From Pseudomonas baetica (GTDB taxonomy: Bacteria > Pseudomonadota > Gammaproteobacteria > Pseudomonadales > Pseudomonadaceae): a stretch of DNA of 64,000 nucleotides. Location of the stretch: assembly GCF_019733355.1 (NCBI RefSeq), contig NZ_JAIHLQ010000004.1:211596-275595 (forward strand), in the 5' to 3' direction. This document shows, one piece after another, positions 21,281 through 31,952 of the stretch. Numbering within the stretch: position 1 is the first letter of the stretch; every line of letters starts with the position of its first letter. Below the pieces are notes generated by a model, which ran no database searches, was not told where the DNA came from, and saw nothing but the letters and a program-made list of their open reading frames with translations. The position numbers and the translations under genes are program-made.

Positions 21281-22732
21281 ATGCATCAAATGACTCTGGC
21301 CGAGATCGCCCGCGGTCTCGCCGATAAAAAGTTTTCCTCCGAAGAGCTGACCAAAGTCCTGCTGGCGCGTATCACCCAGCTCGATCCGCAGCTCAACAGT
21401 TTCATCAGCCTCACCGAAGAGCTGGCCCTCGAGCAGGCGAAAGCCGCCGATATGCGACGGGCCAACGGTGAGAGCGGCGCCCTGCTCGGCGCGCCGATCG
21501 CCCACAAAGACCTGTTCTGCACCCAAGGCATTCGCACCAGCTGCGGCTCGAAGATGCTCGACAACTTCAAGGCCCCGTATGACGCCACCGTGGTTGCGAA
21601 ACTGGCGGCTGCCGGCGCCGTGACCCTGGGCAAGACCAACATGGACGAATTCGCCATGGGTTCGGCCAACGAGTCGAGCTGGTACGGCGCGGTGAAAAAC
21701 CCGTGGAACCTGGAACACGTGCCGGGCGGTTCGTCCGGTGGTTCGGCGGCGGCGGTTGCCGCTCGTCTGTTGCCAGCGGCGACTGCCACTGACACGGGTG
21801 GTTCGATCCGTCAGCCAGCCGCATTCACCAACCTCACGGGCCTGAAGCCGACCTACGGCCGCGTTTCGCGCTGGGGCATGATCGCTTACGCTTCCAGCCT
21901 CGATCAGGGCGGCCCGTTGGCGCGCACTGCCGAAGACTGCGCAATTCTGTTGCAAGGTATGGCCGGCTTCGATCAGAACGACTCCACCAGCATCGATGAG
22001 CCCGTGCCGGATTACTCCGCCAGCCTCAATACGTCGCTGCAAGGCCTGCGCATCGGCGTGCCGAAGGAATACTTCAGCGCCGGTCTCGACCCGCGCATCG
22101 CCGAGCTGATCCAGAACAGCATTAAAGAGCTGCAGAAGCTCGGTGCCGTGATCAAGGAAATCAGCCTGCCGAACATGCAGCACGCGATTCCTGCGTACTA
22201 CGTGATCGCGCCGGCAGAGGCCTCCTCCAACCTGTCGCGTTTCGACGGCGTGCGTTTCGGCCACCGTTGCGAACACCCGAAAGACCTGATCGATCTGTAC
22301 AAGCGCTCCCGTGGCGAAGGTTTCGGTACCGAAGTGCAGCGCCGGATCATGGTCGGTGCCTACGCGCTGTCCGCCGGTTACTACGACGCCTACTACCTCA
22401 AAGCGCAGAAGATCCGTCGCCTGGTGAAGAACGATTTCATGGCGGCCTTCAACGAGGTCGACATCATCCTCGGCCCAACCACGCCGAACCCGGCCTGGAA
22501 GCTTGGCGCCAAGAACAGCGACCCGGTCGCGGCTTATCTGGAAGACGTCTACACCATCACCGCCAACCTCGCGGGCCTGCCGGGCCTGTCGATGCCAGCC
22601 GGTTTTGTCGACGGTCTGCCGGTGGGCGTGCAGTTGCTCGCGCCGTATTTCCAGGAAGGCCGTTTGCTCAACGTTGCGCACCAGTATCAGTTGAACACCG
22701 ACTGGCACACTCGCACCCCAACCGGCTTCTGA
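21281..22732 (+). CDS. gatA: Asp-tRNA(Asn)/Glu-tRNA(Gln) amidotransferase subunit A
   Basis: A 483-residue amidase-signature enzyme that frees ammonia from glutamine or asparagine for the transamidation carried out by GatB. The Ser-cisSer-Lys triad is visible as Lys76 (APIAHKDLF), Ser151 ([12 protein letters not shown]) and Ser175 ([10 protein letters not shown]). Length and motifs are standard. Confidence 0.98.
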   Translation: MHQMTLAEIARGLADKKFSSEELTKVLLARITQLDPQLNSFISLTEELALEQAKAADMRRANGESGALLGAPIAHKDLFCTQGIRTSCGSKMLDNFKAPYDATVVAKLAAAGAVTLGKTNMDEFAMGSANESSWYGAVKNPWNLEHVPGGSSGGSAAAVAARLLPAATATDTGGSIRQPAAFTNLTGLKPTYGRVSRWGMIAYASSLDQGGPLARTAEDCAILLQGMAGFDQNDSTSIDEPVPDYSASLNTSLQGLRIGVPKEYFSAGLDPRIAELIQNSIKELQKLGAVIKEISLPNMQHAIPAYYVIAPAEASSNLSRFDGVRFGHRCEHPKDLIDLYKRSRGEGFGTEVQRRIMVGAYALSAGYYDAYYLKAQKIRRLVKNDFMAAFNEVDIILGPTTPNPAWKLGAKNSDPVAAYLEDVYTITANLAGLPGLSMPAGFVDGLPVGVQLLAPYFQEGRLLNVAHQYQLNTDWHTRTPTGF

Positions 22733-22742
22733 GGAGACACAC

Positions 22743-24188
22743 ATGCAATGGGAAGTCGTGATCGGGCTGGAGATTCACACTCAGCTCACTACCCGGTCGA
22801 AAATCTTTTCCGGTAGTTCCACCACGTTTGGCTCCGAGCCGAACACGCAGGCCAGCCTGATCGACCTGGGCATGCCCGGCGTATTGCCGGTGCTGAACCA
22901 GGAAGCCGTGCGCATGGCCGTGATGTTTGGTCTGGCGATTGACGCCGAGATCGGTCAGCACAACGTGTTCGCGCGTAAAAACTACTTCTACCCTGACCTG
23001 CCGAAGGGCTACCAGATCAGCCAGATGGAATTGCCGATCGTCGGCAAGGGCCATCTGGACATCGCGCTGGAAGACGGCACGGTCAAACGTGTCGGCATCA
23101 CCCGCGCGCACCTGGAAGAAGACGCCGGCAAGAGCCTGCACGAAGAGTTCAACGGTGCCACCGGTATCGACCTGAACCGTGCCGGCACGCCGCTGCTGGA
23201 AATCGTTTCCGAGCCGGACATGCGCAGCGCCAAGGAAGCCGTGGCTTACGTCAAGGCGATCCACGCGCTGGTGCGTTATCTGGGCATCTGCGACGGCAAC
23301 ATGGCCGAAGGTTCGCTGCGTTGCGACTGCAACGTGTCGATCCGTCCGAAAGGTCAGGTTGAGTTCGGCACGCGCTGCGAGATCAAGAACGTCAACTCGT
23401 TCCGTTTTATCGAGAAGGCGATCAACTCCGAGATCCAGCGTCAGATCGAGCTGATCGAAGACGGCGGCAAAGTGATCCAGCAGACCCGCCTGTACGATCC
23501 GAACAAGGACGAGACCCGTCCGATGCGTTCGAAAGAGGAAGCCAACGACTACCGTTACTTCCCCGATCCGGATCTGCTGCCGGTGATCATCGAAGAGTCG
23601 TTCCTCGGCGAGGTGCGCGCCACCCTGCCGGAACTGCCACCGCAAAAACGCGAGCGCTTCCAGAGCCAGTTCGGTCTGTCGGCCTACGACGCCAACGTGC
23701 TGGCCACCAGCCGTGAGCAAGCGGACTACTTCGAGAAAGTTGCAGCCATCGGCGGCGACGCCAAACTGGCGGCGAACTGGGTGATGGTCGAGTTGGGCAG
23801 CCTGCTCAACAAACAAGGCCTGGACATCGACGAGTCGCCGGTTTCCGCTGAGCTGTTGGGCGGCATGTTGCAGCGCATCAAGGACAACACCATCTCCGGC
23901 AAAATCGCCAAGGTAGTGTTCGAAGCGATGGCCAACGGTGAAGGCAGCGCTGACGAGATCATCGAAAAGCGCGGCCTCAAGCAAGTGACCGACAGCGGCG
24001 CGATCTCGGCAGTGCTGGACGAAATGCTCGCGGCCAACGCCGAGCAGGTCGAGCAATACCGCGCGGCAGACGAAGCCAAGCGCGGCAAGATGTTCGGCTT
24101 CTTCGTCGGTCAGGCCATGAAAGCCTCCAAGGGCAAGGCCAACCCGCAGCAAGTGAACGAACTGCTGAAAAGCAAGCTCGAAGGCTGA
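22743..24188 (+). CDS. gatB: Asp-tRNA(Asn)/Glu-tRNA(Gln) amidotransferase subunit B
   Basis: A 481-residue GatB, which phosphorylates the misacylated glutamate or aspartate and amidates it. The N-terminal [20 protein letters not shown] segment, the cradle region with [12 protein letters not shown] and [15 protein letters not shown], and the C-terminal YqeY-like tail ([17 protein letters not shown]) are all present. It ends the gatCAB operon and is followed by a GGAGCCAG/CTGGCTCC hairpin. Confidence 0.98.
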   Translation: MQWEVVIGLEIHTQLTTRSKIFSGSSTTFGSEPNTQASLIDLGMPGVLPVLNQEAVRMAVMFGLAIDAEIGQHNVFARKNYFYPDLPKGYQISQMELPIVGKGHLDIALEDGTVKRVGITRAHLEEDAGKSLHEEFNGATGIDLNRAGTPLLEIVSEPDMRSAKEAVAYVKAIHALVRYLGICDGNMAEGSLRCDCNVSIRPKGQVEFGTRCEIKNVNSFRFIEKAINSEIQRQIELIEDGGKVIQQTRLYDPNKDETRPMRSKEEANDYRYFPDPDLLPVIIEESFLGEVRATLPELPPQKRERFQSQFGLSAYDANVLATSREQADYFEKVAAIGGDAKLAANWVMVELGSLLNKQGLDIDESPVSAELLGGMLQRIKDNTISGKIAKVVFEAMANGEGSADEIIEKRGLKQVTDSGAISAVLDEMLAANAEQVEQYRAADEAKRGKMFGFFVGQAMKASKGKANPQQVNELLKSKLEG

Positions 24189-24195
24189 CCACAAT

Positions 24196-24220
24196 GGAGC
24201 CAGAGCCAAAGCCTGGCTCC
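24196..24220 (+). terminator. Hairpin after gatB
   Basis: A perfect 8-base stem, GGAGCCAG/CTGGCTCC, with a 9-base loop starts eight bases after the gatB stop. No T-tract follows, so termination strength is doubtful; it may work together with the adjacent REP pair. Confidence 0.45.
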
Positions 24221-24227
24221 GATCCCT

Positions 24228-24315
24228 GTGGGAGCGAGCCTGCTCGCGAAAGCGTCATGACATCCAATAGAGATATTGAATGTGATGGCCTCTTCGCGAG
24301 CAGGCTCGCTCCCAC
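24228..24315. repeat. REP doublet
   Basis: Two inverted Pseudomonas REP units (GTGGGAGCGAGCCTGCTCGCGAA and its complement TTCGCGAGCAGGCTCGCTCCCAC, read here as key halves) flank a spacer of about 40 bases between gatB and the RlpA-like gene. This is the REPIN-like arrangement typical of the fluorescens group. Confidence 0.9.
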
Positions 24316-24337
24316 ATTGTTAATTGGGAGCTTTCGA

Positions 24338-24712
24338 ATGAAACACCTGCTCGGCGCCTGCGCCCTGCTCTCTTTACTGGCCGGTTGCGCCAGCACCGAC
24401 ATCATCGACCCGCACGGTTACGACCAGACCGGCGTCGCCTCCTATTACGGTGCCAGGCACCACGGTAAACGGACCGCCAGTGGCGAGCCGTTCAACCAGA
24501 ACTCCCTGACCGCCGCCCATCGCCAGCTCCCCTTCGGCACGCGGGTGAAGGTCACCAACCTGAAAAACGATGAATCAGTCGTAGTGCGCATCAATGATCG
24601 CGGCCCGCATACCCGTGGGCGGTTGATCGATGTGTCTCGCGAGGCGGCCGAACAACTCGGTATGCTGCGCAGCGGCACCGCACGGGTTCGCGTGCAGGCC
24701 CTCGACGACTGA
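24338..24712 (+). CDS. RlpA-like double-psi beta-barrel lipoprotein
   Basis: A 124-residue lipoprotein. A signal peptide with lipobox LLAGC (MKHLLGACALLSLLAGCAS) is followed by the RlpA double-psi beta-barrel domain (GVASYYGARHHGKRTASGE, LPFGTRVKVTN, VRINDRGPHTRGRLIDVS). It includes the conserved aspartate of the NDRGP loop. RlpA proteins cleave denuded septal glycan. This copy lacks the SPOR domain of full RlpA, so its exact role is uncertain. Confidence 0.85.
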   Translation: MKHLLGACALLSLLAGCASTDIIDPHGYDQTGVASYYGARHHGKRTASGEPFNQNSLTAAHRQLPFGTRVKVTNLKNDESVVVRINDRGPHTRGRLIDVSREAAEQLGMLRSGTARVRVQALDD

Positions 24713-24716
24713 TGGA

Positions 24717-25820
24717 GTGCCGACCATTTTCGGACTGACCGATCTACCACTGATCAGCGTGATCGAACTGCTTGCCGGGCTGTGCCTGCTGATCTTCGGC
24801 GCCGAACTGATGGTGCGTGCAGCCGTGCGCCTGGCCGCGCGGCTGAATGTACGGCCACTGATCATCGGTCTGACCCTTGTTGCCCTGAGCAGCAGCGCAC
24901 CGCAGATGGCGGTGAGCCTGCAAGCCGCGCTGGCACACAACCCTGACATTGCCGTCGGCAGTGTGGTCGGCAGCAGCATCTTCAACATCCTCGTGACCCT
25001 CGGTTTGTCGGCGCTGATCATTCCGCTGCGCGTGTCGCGACAACTGGTGCGCCTGGACATTCCGCTGATGATCGGCGCCTGTCTGCTGGTGTTCGTCCTG
25101 GCCTGGAATGAGGAAATCGGTCGTTTCGACGGTTTCCTGCTACTGACCGCACTGGCGCTTTACCTGGGTTTACTGCTGCGCCAGTCACGGCATTCGACAC
25201 GACCGCACTCGGAACACGGCGAAGCAACGCAGACGTCCTGGATCGGCAGTTCGCTGATGATCCTCGTCGGTCTGGCGATGCTGGTGTTCGCCGGGCACCT
25301 GCTGTTGGGCGCTGCTGTTGTGGTGGCGACCGATCTTGGTTTTTCCGAACGTGTCATTGGTCTGACGGTGGTTGCCGTAGGCACCTCGCTGCCGGAACTC
25401 GCCACGTCGCTGATCGCGGCATTGCGCGGGCAACGGGACATCGCCGTAGGCAACGTGATCGGCGCCAACCTGTTCAACTTGCTTGGCGTGCTTGGCATCA
25501 CCGCATTGATCGCACCGACACCGTTGTCGGTCTCACCCAACGCGCTGGATTTCGACCTGCCGGTGATGCTCGGCGTCGCCGTGCTGAGCCTGCCAGTGTT
25601 CTATTCCGGCTACCGGGTGACCCGCGCCGAAGGTCTGTTGCTGCTCGGCTTGTATCTGGCGTACGGACTGCACGTGGTGTCGTTCACCACTGGCATGCCG
25701 CTGGCCGGCAAACTCGAGCGGCTGATGCTGTTTTATGTCTTGCCGACGCTGCTGACGTTTCTGCTGTTCACGTCGATACGCGCCTGGCGCCGCCAACACC
25801 ACAAGAGGGATGTGCCGTGA
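24717..25820 (+). CDS. Calcium/sodium antiporter family (CaCA) protein
   Basis: A membrane exchanger of about 367 residues with roughly ten hydrophobic helices and the two internally repeated alpha motifs. In these, GAELMVRAAVRLA plus SVVGSSIFNILVTLGLSALI mirrors GTSLPELATSLIAAL plus GNVIGANLFNLLGVLGITALI. This is the YrbG/CaCA duplicated architecture. The start is uncertain: GTG 24717 overlaps the only Shine-Dalgarno-like GGAG, GTG 24759 has none, and ATT 24726 has correct spacing. It is packed between the RlpA-like gene and the CMD gene, which it overlaps by four bases. Confidence 0.82.
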   Translation: MPTIFGLTDLPLISVIELLAGLCLLIFGAELMVRAAVRLAARLNVRPLIIGLTLVALSSSAPQMAVSLQAALAHNPDIAVGSVVGSSIFNILVTLGLSALIIPLRVSRQLVRLDIPLMIGACLLVFVLAWNEEIGRFDGFLLLTALALYLGLLLRQSRHSTRPHSEHGEATQTSWIGSSLMILVGLAMLVFAGHLLLGAAVVVATDLGFSERVIGLTVVAVGTSLPELATSLIAALRGQRDIAVGNVIGANLFNLLGVLGITALIAPTPLSVSPNALDFDLPVMLGVAVLSLPVFYSGYRVTRAEGLLLLGLYLAYGLHVVSFTTGMPLAGKLERLMLFYVLPTLLTFLLFTSIRAWRRQHHKRDVP

Positions 25821-26197
25821 CCGATTCGAAGCAATCCGGGGTTGAAATACGCCGCCAGGTAATGGGCGATGCGTTCGTTGATCGCGCGCTGGGCAACGCC
25901 ACCGAGTTCACCCAACCGTTGCAGGATTTCGTCAATGAGCATGCCTGGGGTGGCGTGTGGAATCGCGAAGGGCTGCCGCTGAAAACCCGCAGCTTGATTA
26001 CGCTGGCCGCGTTGACTGCACTGAAGTGCCCACAAGAGTTGAAAGGTCACGTACGCGGCGCGTTGAACAATGGCTGCACAGTGGAAGAGATACGCGAGGC
26101 GTTGCTGCATTGCGCGGTGTATGCCGGCGTGCCGGCGGCGATTGATGCGTTTCGGGCGGCGCAGGAAGTGATCGACAGTTACCGGAAACCTGAGTGA
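25817..26197 (+). CDS. Carboxymuconolactone decarboxylase (CMD) family protein
   Basis: A 126-residue all-helical CMD-family protein resembling 4-carboxymuconolactone decarboxylase PcaC (LKTRSLITLAALTALKCPQELKGHVRGALNNGCTVEEIREALLHCAVYAG in outline). The GTG start overlaps the exchanger stop (GTGA), implying coupling. No other protocatechuate genes are near, so assignment to PcaC proper is not supported by context. The AhpD-type CxxC pair is absent: single cysteines occur in LKCPQE, NGCTVEE and LHCAVY. Confidence 0.78.
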   Translation: MTDSKQSGVEIRRQVMGDAFVDRALGNATEFTQPLQDFVNEHAWGGVWNREGLPLKTRSLITLAALTALKCPQELKGHVRGALNNGCTVEEIREALLHCAVYAGVPAAIDAFRAAQEVIDSYRKPE

Positions 26198-26210
26198 CTG
26201 GACTGACGTC

Positions 26211-26233
26211 TTCGCGAGCAAGCCCGCTCCCAC
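26211..26233. repeat. Single REP unit
   Basis: TTCGCGAGCAAGCCCGCTCC followed by CAC lies 13 bases after the CMD gene stop, in the convergent spacer with the AEC transporter gene. It is one unit without an inverted partner. Confidence 0.85.
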
Positions 26234-26293
26234 AGGGGCATGCAGTGCAAATGTGGGAGATTCTATGTTGCTCAACACCCCTTGAATCTCAGG

Positions 26294-27235
26294 TCAGATC
26301 CACCCACCCCACTGCAAGATGAAGATCCCGAGATTGGTGGTCACCGCGGCCATCAACGTGGTCAGCACGATAATCGCCGCCGCGAGTTCATGATTGCCCT
26401 GCGCCGCCCGGGCCATGACAAAACTGGCCGCCGCCGTCGGGCTGCCAAAATAGAGAAACAGAATCCCCAACTCCGGCCCGCGAAAACCCCACAGCCAGGC
26501 ACCGACCGTTGCCAGCAGTGGCAGACTGATCATTTTCACCAGACTCGAACTCAGCGCCATGCTGCCGCTCTTGCGCAACGCCGCCAGCGATAGCGTGCCG
26601 CCAATACAGATCAACGCCAGCGGCAAGGTGGTCTGCGCCAGATACTGACCCGAGGTTTCCAGCCATCCCGGCAGACTGATCTTGAAATAGGCAAACGGTG
26701 CCGCCGCAATCACGCTGATGATCAGCGGATTGCTGAACACGCTTTTACAGATGCTCCATGGATCGGACTTGATCACCGGGCTGTACACCGCCAGCACAAT
26801 GGTCGAGAGCGTGTTGTAAAACAGAATCACCAGCGCGGCGAGAATCGCCCCGACGGAAATCCCGTAGTCGCCGTACATGCTGGCGGCGAGCGCCAGACCG
26901 ATGACGCCGTTATTGCCGCGAAACGCGCCTTGGGTATAGATGCCGCGATCTTCGCGCGGGCATCTGAAAATCGCCCAGCCCCAGGCAATGGCGAAGCAGA
27001 CAAGGGTGGCGAGCGAGAAGTAAATCAGCAACGCCGGTTGCAATGCGGCGTGCAGGTCAGCATGCAGAATGCCGAGGAACAGCAACGCCGGCATGGAAAC
27101 ATTGAACACCAGTGCCGACGCTGTATGGATGAAGTTGTCGTTGATCCAGTCGATGCGCTTGAGCAGCACACCGAGAAACAGCATGGCAAACACCGGCGCG
27201 GTGATGTTCAGGGTTTCGAGGAAAATAGCCAGCAT
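26294..27235 (-). CDS. AEC-family (auxin efflux carrier-like) transporter
   Basis: A 313-residue membrane protein with about ten helices arranged as two five-helix halves around a hydrophilic loop. AEC-family features include the N-terminal LNITAPVFAMLFLGVLLKRI, FRGNNGVIGLALAASMYGD and the C-terminal FGSPTAAASFVMARAAQGN. Bacterial AEC proteins export or exchange organic acids such as malate or malonate; the substrate here is unknown. It is monocistronic and bounded by REP sequences on both sides. Confidence 0.85.
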   Translation of the reverse strand: MLAIFLETLNITAPVFAMLFLGVLLKRIDWINDNFIHTASALVFNVSMPALLFLGILHADLHAALQPALLIYFSLATLVCFAIAWGWAIFRCPREDRGIYTQGAFRGNNGVIGLALAASMYGDYGISVGAILAALVILFYNTLSTIVLAVYSPVIKSDPWSICKSVFSNPLIISVIAAAPFAYFKISLPGWLETSGQYLAQTTLPLALICIGGTLSLAALRKSGSMALSSSLVKMISLPLLATVGAWLWGFRGPELGILFLYFGSPTAAASFVMARAAQGNHELAAAIIVLTTLMAAVTTNLGIFILQWGGWI

Positions 27236-27310
27236 GCCGCAGAGCCTTGGGTGAGCGTCGTTAGGGGGCTAATGATAAGCCACAAGTTCTCCGGCGTCTG
27301 TGAGTCACTC

Positions 27311-27375
27311 TTCGCGAGCAAGCCCGCTCCCACATTTGAACTGCGTTTCCCTGTGGGAGCGGGCTTGCTCGCAAA
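27311..27375. repeat. REP doublet
   Basis: Inverted REP units of the TTCGCGAGCAAGCCCGCTCC subtype lie between garD and the AEC gene and are separated by about 20 bases. The short spacer suggests a compact cruciform or hairpin at the garD 3' end. Confidence 0.9.
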
Positions 27376-27391
27376 GAACGATGACGCGGTC

Positions 27392-28945
27392 TCAGGTAAT
27401 CGGCGCCGGATTGAACAACGTAATGTCGTTGTGCAGCTTGTGTTTCTCCGCCCACGTTTGCTGCTTGCCGCTCGCCACATCCAGGTAGTAGTGGAACAAC
27501 TCCCAACCCAGTTCCTCGATCGTCGCTCGCCCGGTGGCAATCCGCCCGGCGTCGATGTCGATGAGGTCAGGCCAGCGCTGCGCCAACTCGGTACGCGTCG
27601 AGACCTTCACCACCGGCGCCATCGCCAGCCCATAAGGCGTGCCGCGCCCAGTGGTGAACACATGCAGGTTCATCCCTGCCGCCAACTGCAATGTGCCGCA
27701 GACAAAATCGCTGGCCGGGGTCGCACAGAAAATCAAACCCTTGTGCTTGAAGCGCTCACCCGGGCCAAGCACGCCATTGATCGCGCTGCTGCCGGATTTG
27801 ACGATCGAGCCCAAGGACTTCTCGACAATGTTCGACAACCCGCCCTTCTTGTTGCCCGGCGTGGTATTGGCGCTGCGATCTGCTTCACCCTTGGCCAGAT
27901 ACCGGTCGTACCAGTCCATCTCGCGGACCAGTTCCTCGGCGATCGCCTTGGTCTTGGCCCGAGACGTCAGCAGATAAATCGCATCGCGCACTTCGGTGAC
28001 TTCAGAAAACATCACCGTCGCCCCCGCCCGCAACAGCAAGTCCGAGGCATACCCCAGCGCCGGGTTAGCGGTGATGCCGGAGAACGCATCGCTGCCGCCG
28101 CACTGCATGCCGAGAATCAGCTCGGACGCCGGCACGGTTTCCCGGCGGCGCTGATCGAGCTTCTTCAGACGGACTTCGGCCAGCGCCATGATCTGCTCGA
28201 TCATTTCGGTGAAACCGTGACTGGAATCCTGCAAGCGATACAGCCACGGCTCGCTGAGATCCACCGACGCATCGTCCTCATGCATCACCTGCCCGGCCTG
28301 CAATTTCTCGCAACCCAGGCTGATCACCAACGCCTCGCCCCCCAGGTTCGGGTTGCGCGCCAGATTGCGCACCGTGCGAATCGGGATGTACGCGTCGGTG
28401 GCAGTGATCGCCACGCCGCAGCCGTAACTGTGGGTCAGTGCGACCACGTCATCGACGTGCGGGTACTTGGGCAGCAGCTCATCCTTGATGCGTTTCACCG
28501 CGTGATCAAGCACGCCGGTCACGCACTGCACGGTGGTGGTGATCCCGAGGATATTGCGCGTGCCGACGGTGCCGTCAGCGTTGCGATACCCCTCGAAAGT
28601 GAAACCTTCCAGCGGCGCCTGAGCGTCCGGCACCTCGGTGGACAGCGGCAAACTGTCCAGCGGCGGCGCAGTCGGCATGCGCAGTTGATCTTCCTTGACC
28701 CAACTGCCACGGGGGATCGGCTGCAATGCGTAGCCAATGATCTGGCCGTAGCGAATCACTTGCCCGCCCTCGGGAATGTCCTGCAGCGTGACCTTGTGGC
28801 TCTGCGGCACAAAATCTACCGTCACCAGGCCATCCGGAAATTCAGTACCGGCCGGTACCCCTTGGTCATTGACCACAATCACTACATTGTCCCGCTCGTG
28901 CAGGCGGATGTAGCGCGGCGAGTCGGAATGTTCAATCAACTGCAT
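27392..28945 (-). CDS. garD: Galactarate dehydratase GarD
   Basis: A 517-residue UxaA/GarD-family dehydratase converting galactarate (or a related aldarate) to 5-dehydro-4-deoxy-glucarate. The N-terminal SAF-like part ([15 protein letters not shown]) precedes the large dehydratase domain with [56 protein letters not shown] and [10 protein letters not shown]. Its product is the substrate of KdgD encoded in the same run. It follows gudP by 11 bases and is the last gene of the catabolic cluster. Confidence 0.93.
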   Translation of the reverse strand: MQLIEHSDSPRYIRLHERDNVVIVVNDQGVPAGTEFPDGLVTVDFVPQSHKVTLQDIPEGGQVIRYGQIIGYALQPIPRGSWVKEDQLRMPTAPPLDSLPLSTEVPDAQAPLEGFTFEGYRNADGTVGTRNILGITTTVQCVTGVLDHAVKRIKDELLPKYPHVDDVVALTHSYGCGVAITATDAYIPIRTVRNLARNPNLGGEALVISLGCEKLQAGQVMHEDDASVDLSEPWLYRLQDSSHGFTEMIEQIMALAEVRLKKLDQRRRETVPASELILGMQCGGSDAFSGITANPALGYASDLLLRAGATVMFSEVTEVRDAIYLLTSRAKTKAIAEELVREMDWYDRYLAKGEADRSANTTPGNKKGGLSNIVEKSLGSIVKSGSSAINGVLGPGERFKHKGLIFCATPASDFVCGTLQLAAGMNLHVFTTGRGTPYGLAMAPVVKVSTRTELAQRWPDLIDIDAGRIATGRATIEELGWELFHYYLDVASGKQQTWAEKHKLHNDITLFNPAPIT

Positions 28946-28956
28946 GACGCCGCTCC

Positions 28957-30321
28957 TCAGGAATGCGCTTGAGACAATTTACCCGTGGTTTCGGAACCAC
29001 CCTGGGTGGGTGGCTCTTTGAGCACCACACGTTTGATCGGGCCGACGATGACCAGATAGCTGAACACCGCCACCAAGGCGTTGGCACCGACGAACACCAG
29101 CGCCCATTTGAACGAACCGGTGGAGCTGATGATGTAGCCGATCACGATCGGCGTGGTGATCGAAGCAATGTTGCCGAAGGTGTTGAACAGGCCACCGCTC
29201 AGACCGGCGATCTGTTTTGGCGACGTGTCGGACACCACCGCCCAGCCCAGTGCGCCAACGCCCTTACCGAAGAAGGCCAGCGCCATGAAGCCAACGACCA
29301 TCCATTCAACATCAACATAGTTGCAAGCGACGATGCTGCTGGAAACCAACAGGCCGGCAATGATTGGCGCCTTGCGGGCGAACGTCAGTGAATGCCCCTT
29401 GCGCAGCAGGTGATCGGAAATCACCCCGCCCAGCACGCCGCCGATAAAACCACAGATTGCTGGCAACGACGCAATGAAACCGGCCTTGAGAATGGTCATG
29501 CCACGCTCTTGCACCAGATACACCGGGAACCAGGTCAGGAAGAAGTACGTGATGCCGTTGATGCAGTACTGGCCCAGGTACACGCCGAGCATCATGCGGT
29601 TGGTCAGCAATTGGCGGATGTAGTCCCACTTCGGGCCATCAGCCTTTTTGCCTTTGTTCTGATCCATATCGACCATGCCGCCGTTGTCGGCGATGAACTT
29701 TACTTCCGCTTCGTTGGCCATCGGGTGTTGGCGCGGGCTGTGGATAACCTTCAGCCAGATCAGCGAGAAGACGATGCCGAACACGCCCATCACAATGAAC
29801 ACGTGCTCCCAGCCGTATGAATAGACGATCCAGCCCATCAGCGGCGCGAACAGCACCGTGGCAAAGTATTGCGCCGAGTTGAAGATCGCCGAAGCAGTGC
29901 CGCGTTCAGCGGTCGGGAACCACGCCGCCACAATCCGTGCGTTGCCGGGGAACGATGGCGCCTCAGCCAGCCCGACCAAAAAGCGCAACATGAACAGCGC
30001 GACGATGGCCGTGGACATGCCGAACTCACCGACAAAGCCTTGCAGCACGGTGAACAGCGACCAGGTGAAGATGCTCAGGGCATAGACTTTTTTTGAGCCG
30101 AAGCGATCGAGCAGCCAGCCGCCGGGGATTTGCCCGGCCACGTAGGCCCAACCGAATGCAGAGAAGATGTAACCGAGGGTGACCGCGTCGATACCGAGGT
30201 CTTTTTGCAGGCTGGAACCGGCAATGGCGATAGTCGCGCGGTCGGCATAGTTGATCGTGGTCACCAGAAACAGCATGAGCAGGATCAGATAGCGGACGCG
30301 AGTCGGCTTGGACGATTGCAT
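28957..30321 (-). CDS. gudP: Glucarate/galactarate MFS transporter (GudP-like)
   Basis: A 454-residue twelve-helix transporter of the anion:cation symporter family. It shows [16 protein letters not shown] in helix 1, [21 protein letters not shown] (loop 2-3 motif) and [23 protein letters not shown], all typical of GudP/GarP hexarate permeases. The start [14 protein letters not shown] is preceded by GGGAG. It lies between the semialdehyde dehydrogenase and garD genes, so uptake of galactarate and/or glucarate is the likely role. Confidence 0.9.
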   Translation of the reverse strand: MQSSKPTRVRYLILLMLFLVTTINYADRATIAIAGSSLQKDLGIDAVTLGYIFSAFGWAYVAGQIPGGWLLDRFGSKKVYALSIFTWSLFTVLQGFVGEFGMSTAIVALFMLRFLVGLAEAPSFPGNARIVAAWFPTAERGTASAIFNSAQYFATVLFAPLMGWIVYSYGWEHVFIVMGVFGIVFSLIWLKVIHSPRQHPMANEAEVKFIADNGGMVDMDQNKGKKADGPKWDYIRQLLTNRMMLGVYLGQYCINGITYFFLTWFPVYLVQERGMTILKAGFIASLPAICGFIGGVLGGVISDHLLRKGHSLTFARKAPIIAGLLVSSSIVACNYVDVEWMVVGFMALAFFGKGVGALGWAVVSDTSPKQIAGLSGGLFNTFGNIASITTPIVIGYIISSTGSFKWALVFVGANALVAVFSYLVIVGPIKRVVLKEPPTQGGSETTGKLSQAHS

Positions 30322-30381
30322 GTAGATGTACTCCCACTGATTATTTTTATGCGCGGGTGAATCTTCTTTGGTGTTGCTTTT

Positions 30382-30466
30382 GTGGGAGCGGGCCTGCCGG
30401 CGATGCAATCACCTCGGTTTTTCAATTACACCGCAGTGATGCCATCGCTTGCCGGCAAGCTCCCAC
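30382..30466. repeat. REP doublet, divergent subtype
   Basis: GTGGGAGCGGGCCTGCCGGC and an inverted partner CATCGCTTGCCGGCAAGCTC..CAC lie between gudP and the aldehyde dehydrogenase gene. The core differs from the TTCGCGAGCA type, so it belongs to another REP subfamily. Confidence 0.8.
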
Positions 30467-30469
30467 AGA

Positions 30470-31915
30470 TCAGGAGCCGATGTAGCTGGTCTTCACGACC
30501 GTGTAAAACTCTTGCGCATAGCGGCCTTGCTCACGAGATCCATAGGATGAACCTTTACGCCCACCGAACGGAACGTGGTAATCCACGCCCGCTGTCGGCA
30601 GGTTGACCATCACCATCCCGGCCTGGGAGTGGCGCTTGAAATGGTTCGCGTACTTGAGCGACGTGGTGGCGATGCCCGCCGACAGACCGAATTCAGTGTC
30701 ATTGGCCATCGCCAGCGCAACATCGTAATCAGCCACGCGCACGATGTTGGCCACCGGGCCGAAAATCTCTTCACGGCTGATACGCATCGACGCTTCACTG
30801 TCGGCAAACAGCGTCGGGGCGAGGAAGTAGCCTTCGGTATCGCACGTCACCAAACCACCGCCGCTGACCAGACGCGCGCCTTCGGATTGGCCGATGTCGA
30901 TGTACTTCATGTCCTGTTCAAGCTGCGCTTGCGAGACGACGGGGCCAATATCGGTGCCGGTTTTCAGCGCGTGGCCGACCTTGATCGACTTCATGCGCTC
31001 GGCCATGGCTTCCACGAACTTGTCGTGAATCCCGGCGGTAACGATCAAGCGGCTCGATGCGGTGCAACGTTGGCCGGTGGAGTAGAACGCGCTCTGCACC
31101 GACAACTCGACCGCTTGCTTGAGGTCGGCGTCGTCGAGAATGATCTGCGGATTCTTGCCGCCCATTTCCAGCTGAACCTTGGCCTGACGCGACACGCAGT
31201 TGACGGCGATCTGCCGCCCGACGCCAACCGAGCCGGTGAAGCTGATGCCATCGACTTTCGGGCTGTTGACCAGTGCTTCGCCCACCACACGACCGCTGCC
31301 CATCACCAGGTTGAACACACCGGCCGGGAAACCGGCGCGGGAGATGATTTCGGCCAGCGCCCAGGCGCAGCCCGGCACCAGATCCGCCGGTTTCAGCACC
31401 ACGCAGTTGCCGTAGGCCAGGGCCGGGGCGATTTTCCACGCAGGGATCGCAATCGGGAAGTTCCACGGTGTGATCAGACCGACCACACCCAGCGCTTCGC
31501 GGGTGACTTCGACGTTGACGCCCGGGCGCACCGAGGGCACATAGTCGCCGGACAGACGCAGGCATTCACCGGCGAAGAATTTGAAGATATTGCCGGCGCG
31601 GGTCACTTCGCCGATGGCTTCGGGCAGGGTCTTGCCCTCTTCCCGGGCCAGCAGGGTGCCGAGTTCTTCGCGGCGGGCGAGAATTTCAGTGCCGACTTTA
31701 TCCAGCGAATCGTGACGGGCCTGAATCCCCGAGGTCGACCACGCCGGGAAAGCGGCGCGAGCGGCGTCGATGGCGGCGTGAACCTGAGTCAGGTCAGCCT
31801 TGGCGTAATCGCCAATGGTGTCGTTCAGCTCGGACGGGTTGATGTTGGCCGAGTAGTCGGCACCGGCAACCCATTCACCGTTGATGTAGTTGTCGTAGCG
31901 TTTTGCATTGGTCAC
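30470..31915 (-). CDS. Alpha-ketoglutaric semialdehyde dehydrogenase
   Basis: A 481-residue NAD(P)-dependent aldehyde dehydrogenase. Catalytic residues are visible: the cysteine in STGQRCTASSRL and the glutamate in QLEMGGKNP; the cofactor loop is FTGSVGVGR. By context it oxidises 2,5-dioxopentanoate, the KdgD product, to 2-oxoglutarate (EC 1.2.1.26), completing aldarate breakdown. I chose the GTG at 31915 (VTNAKRYDNYINGEW) because GAGGG lies upstream and the length matches the family; an in-frame ATG at 31945 would add ten residues. Confidence 0.9.
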   Translation of the reverse strand: MTNAKRYDNYINGEWVAGADYSANINPSELNDTIGDYAKADLTQVHAAIDAARAAFPAWSTSGIQARHDSLDKVGTEILARREELGTLLAREEGKTLPEAIGEVTRAGNIFKFFAGECLRLSGDYVPSVRPGVNVEVTREALGVVGLITPWNFPIAIPAWKIAPALAYGNCVVLKPADLVPGCAWALAEIISRAGFPAGVFNLVMGSGRVVGEALVNSPKVDGISFTGSVGVGRQIAVNCVSRQAKVQLEMGGKNPQIILDDADLKQAVELSVQSAFYSTGQRCTASSRLIVTAGIHDKFVEAMAERMKSIKVGHALKTGTDIGPVVSQAQLEQDMKYIDIGQSEGARLVSGGGLVTCDTEGYFLAPTLFADSEASMRISREEIFGPVANIVRVADYDVALAMANDTEFGLSAGIATTSLKYANHFKRHSQAGMVMVNLPTAGVDYHVPFGGRKGSSYGSREQGRYAQEFYTVVKTSYIGS

Positions 31916-31952
31916 AGAGCAGCCCTCAAAACTAAAAGCCTTCACGCAAAAA

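Noticed and set aside
25817..26197. pcaC of the protocatechuate pathway
   Set aside because: The family fits, but no other pca gene is nearby and the gene overlaps a cation exchanger; a general CMD-family call is safer.
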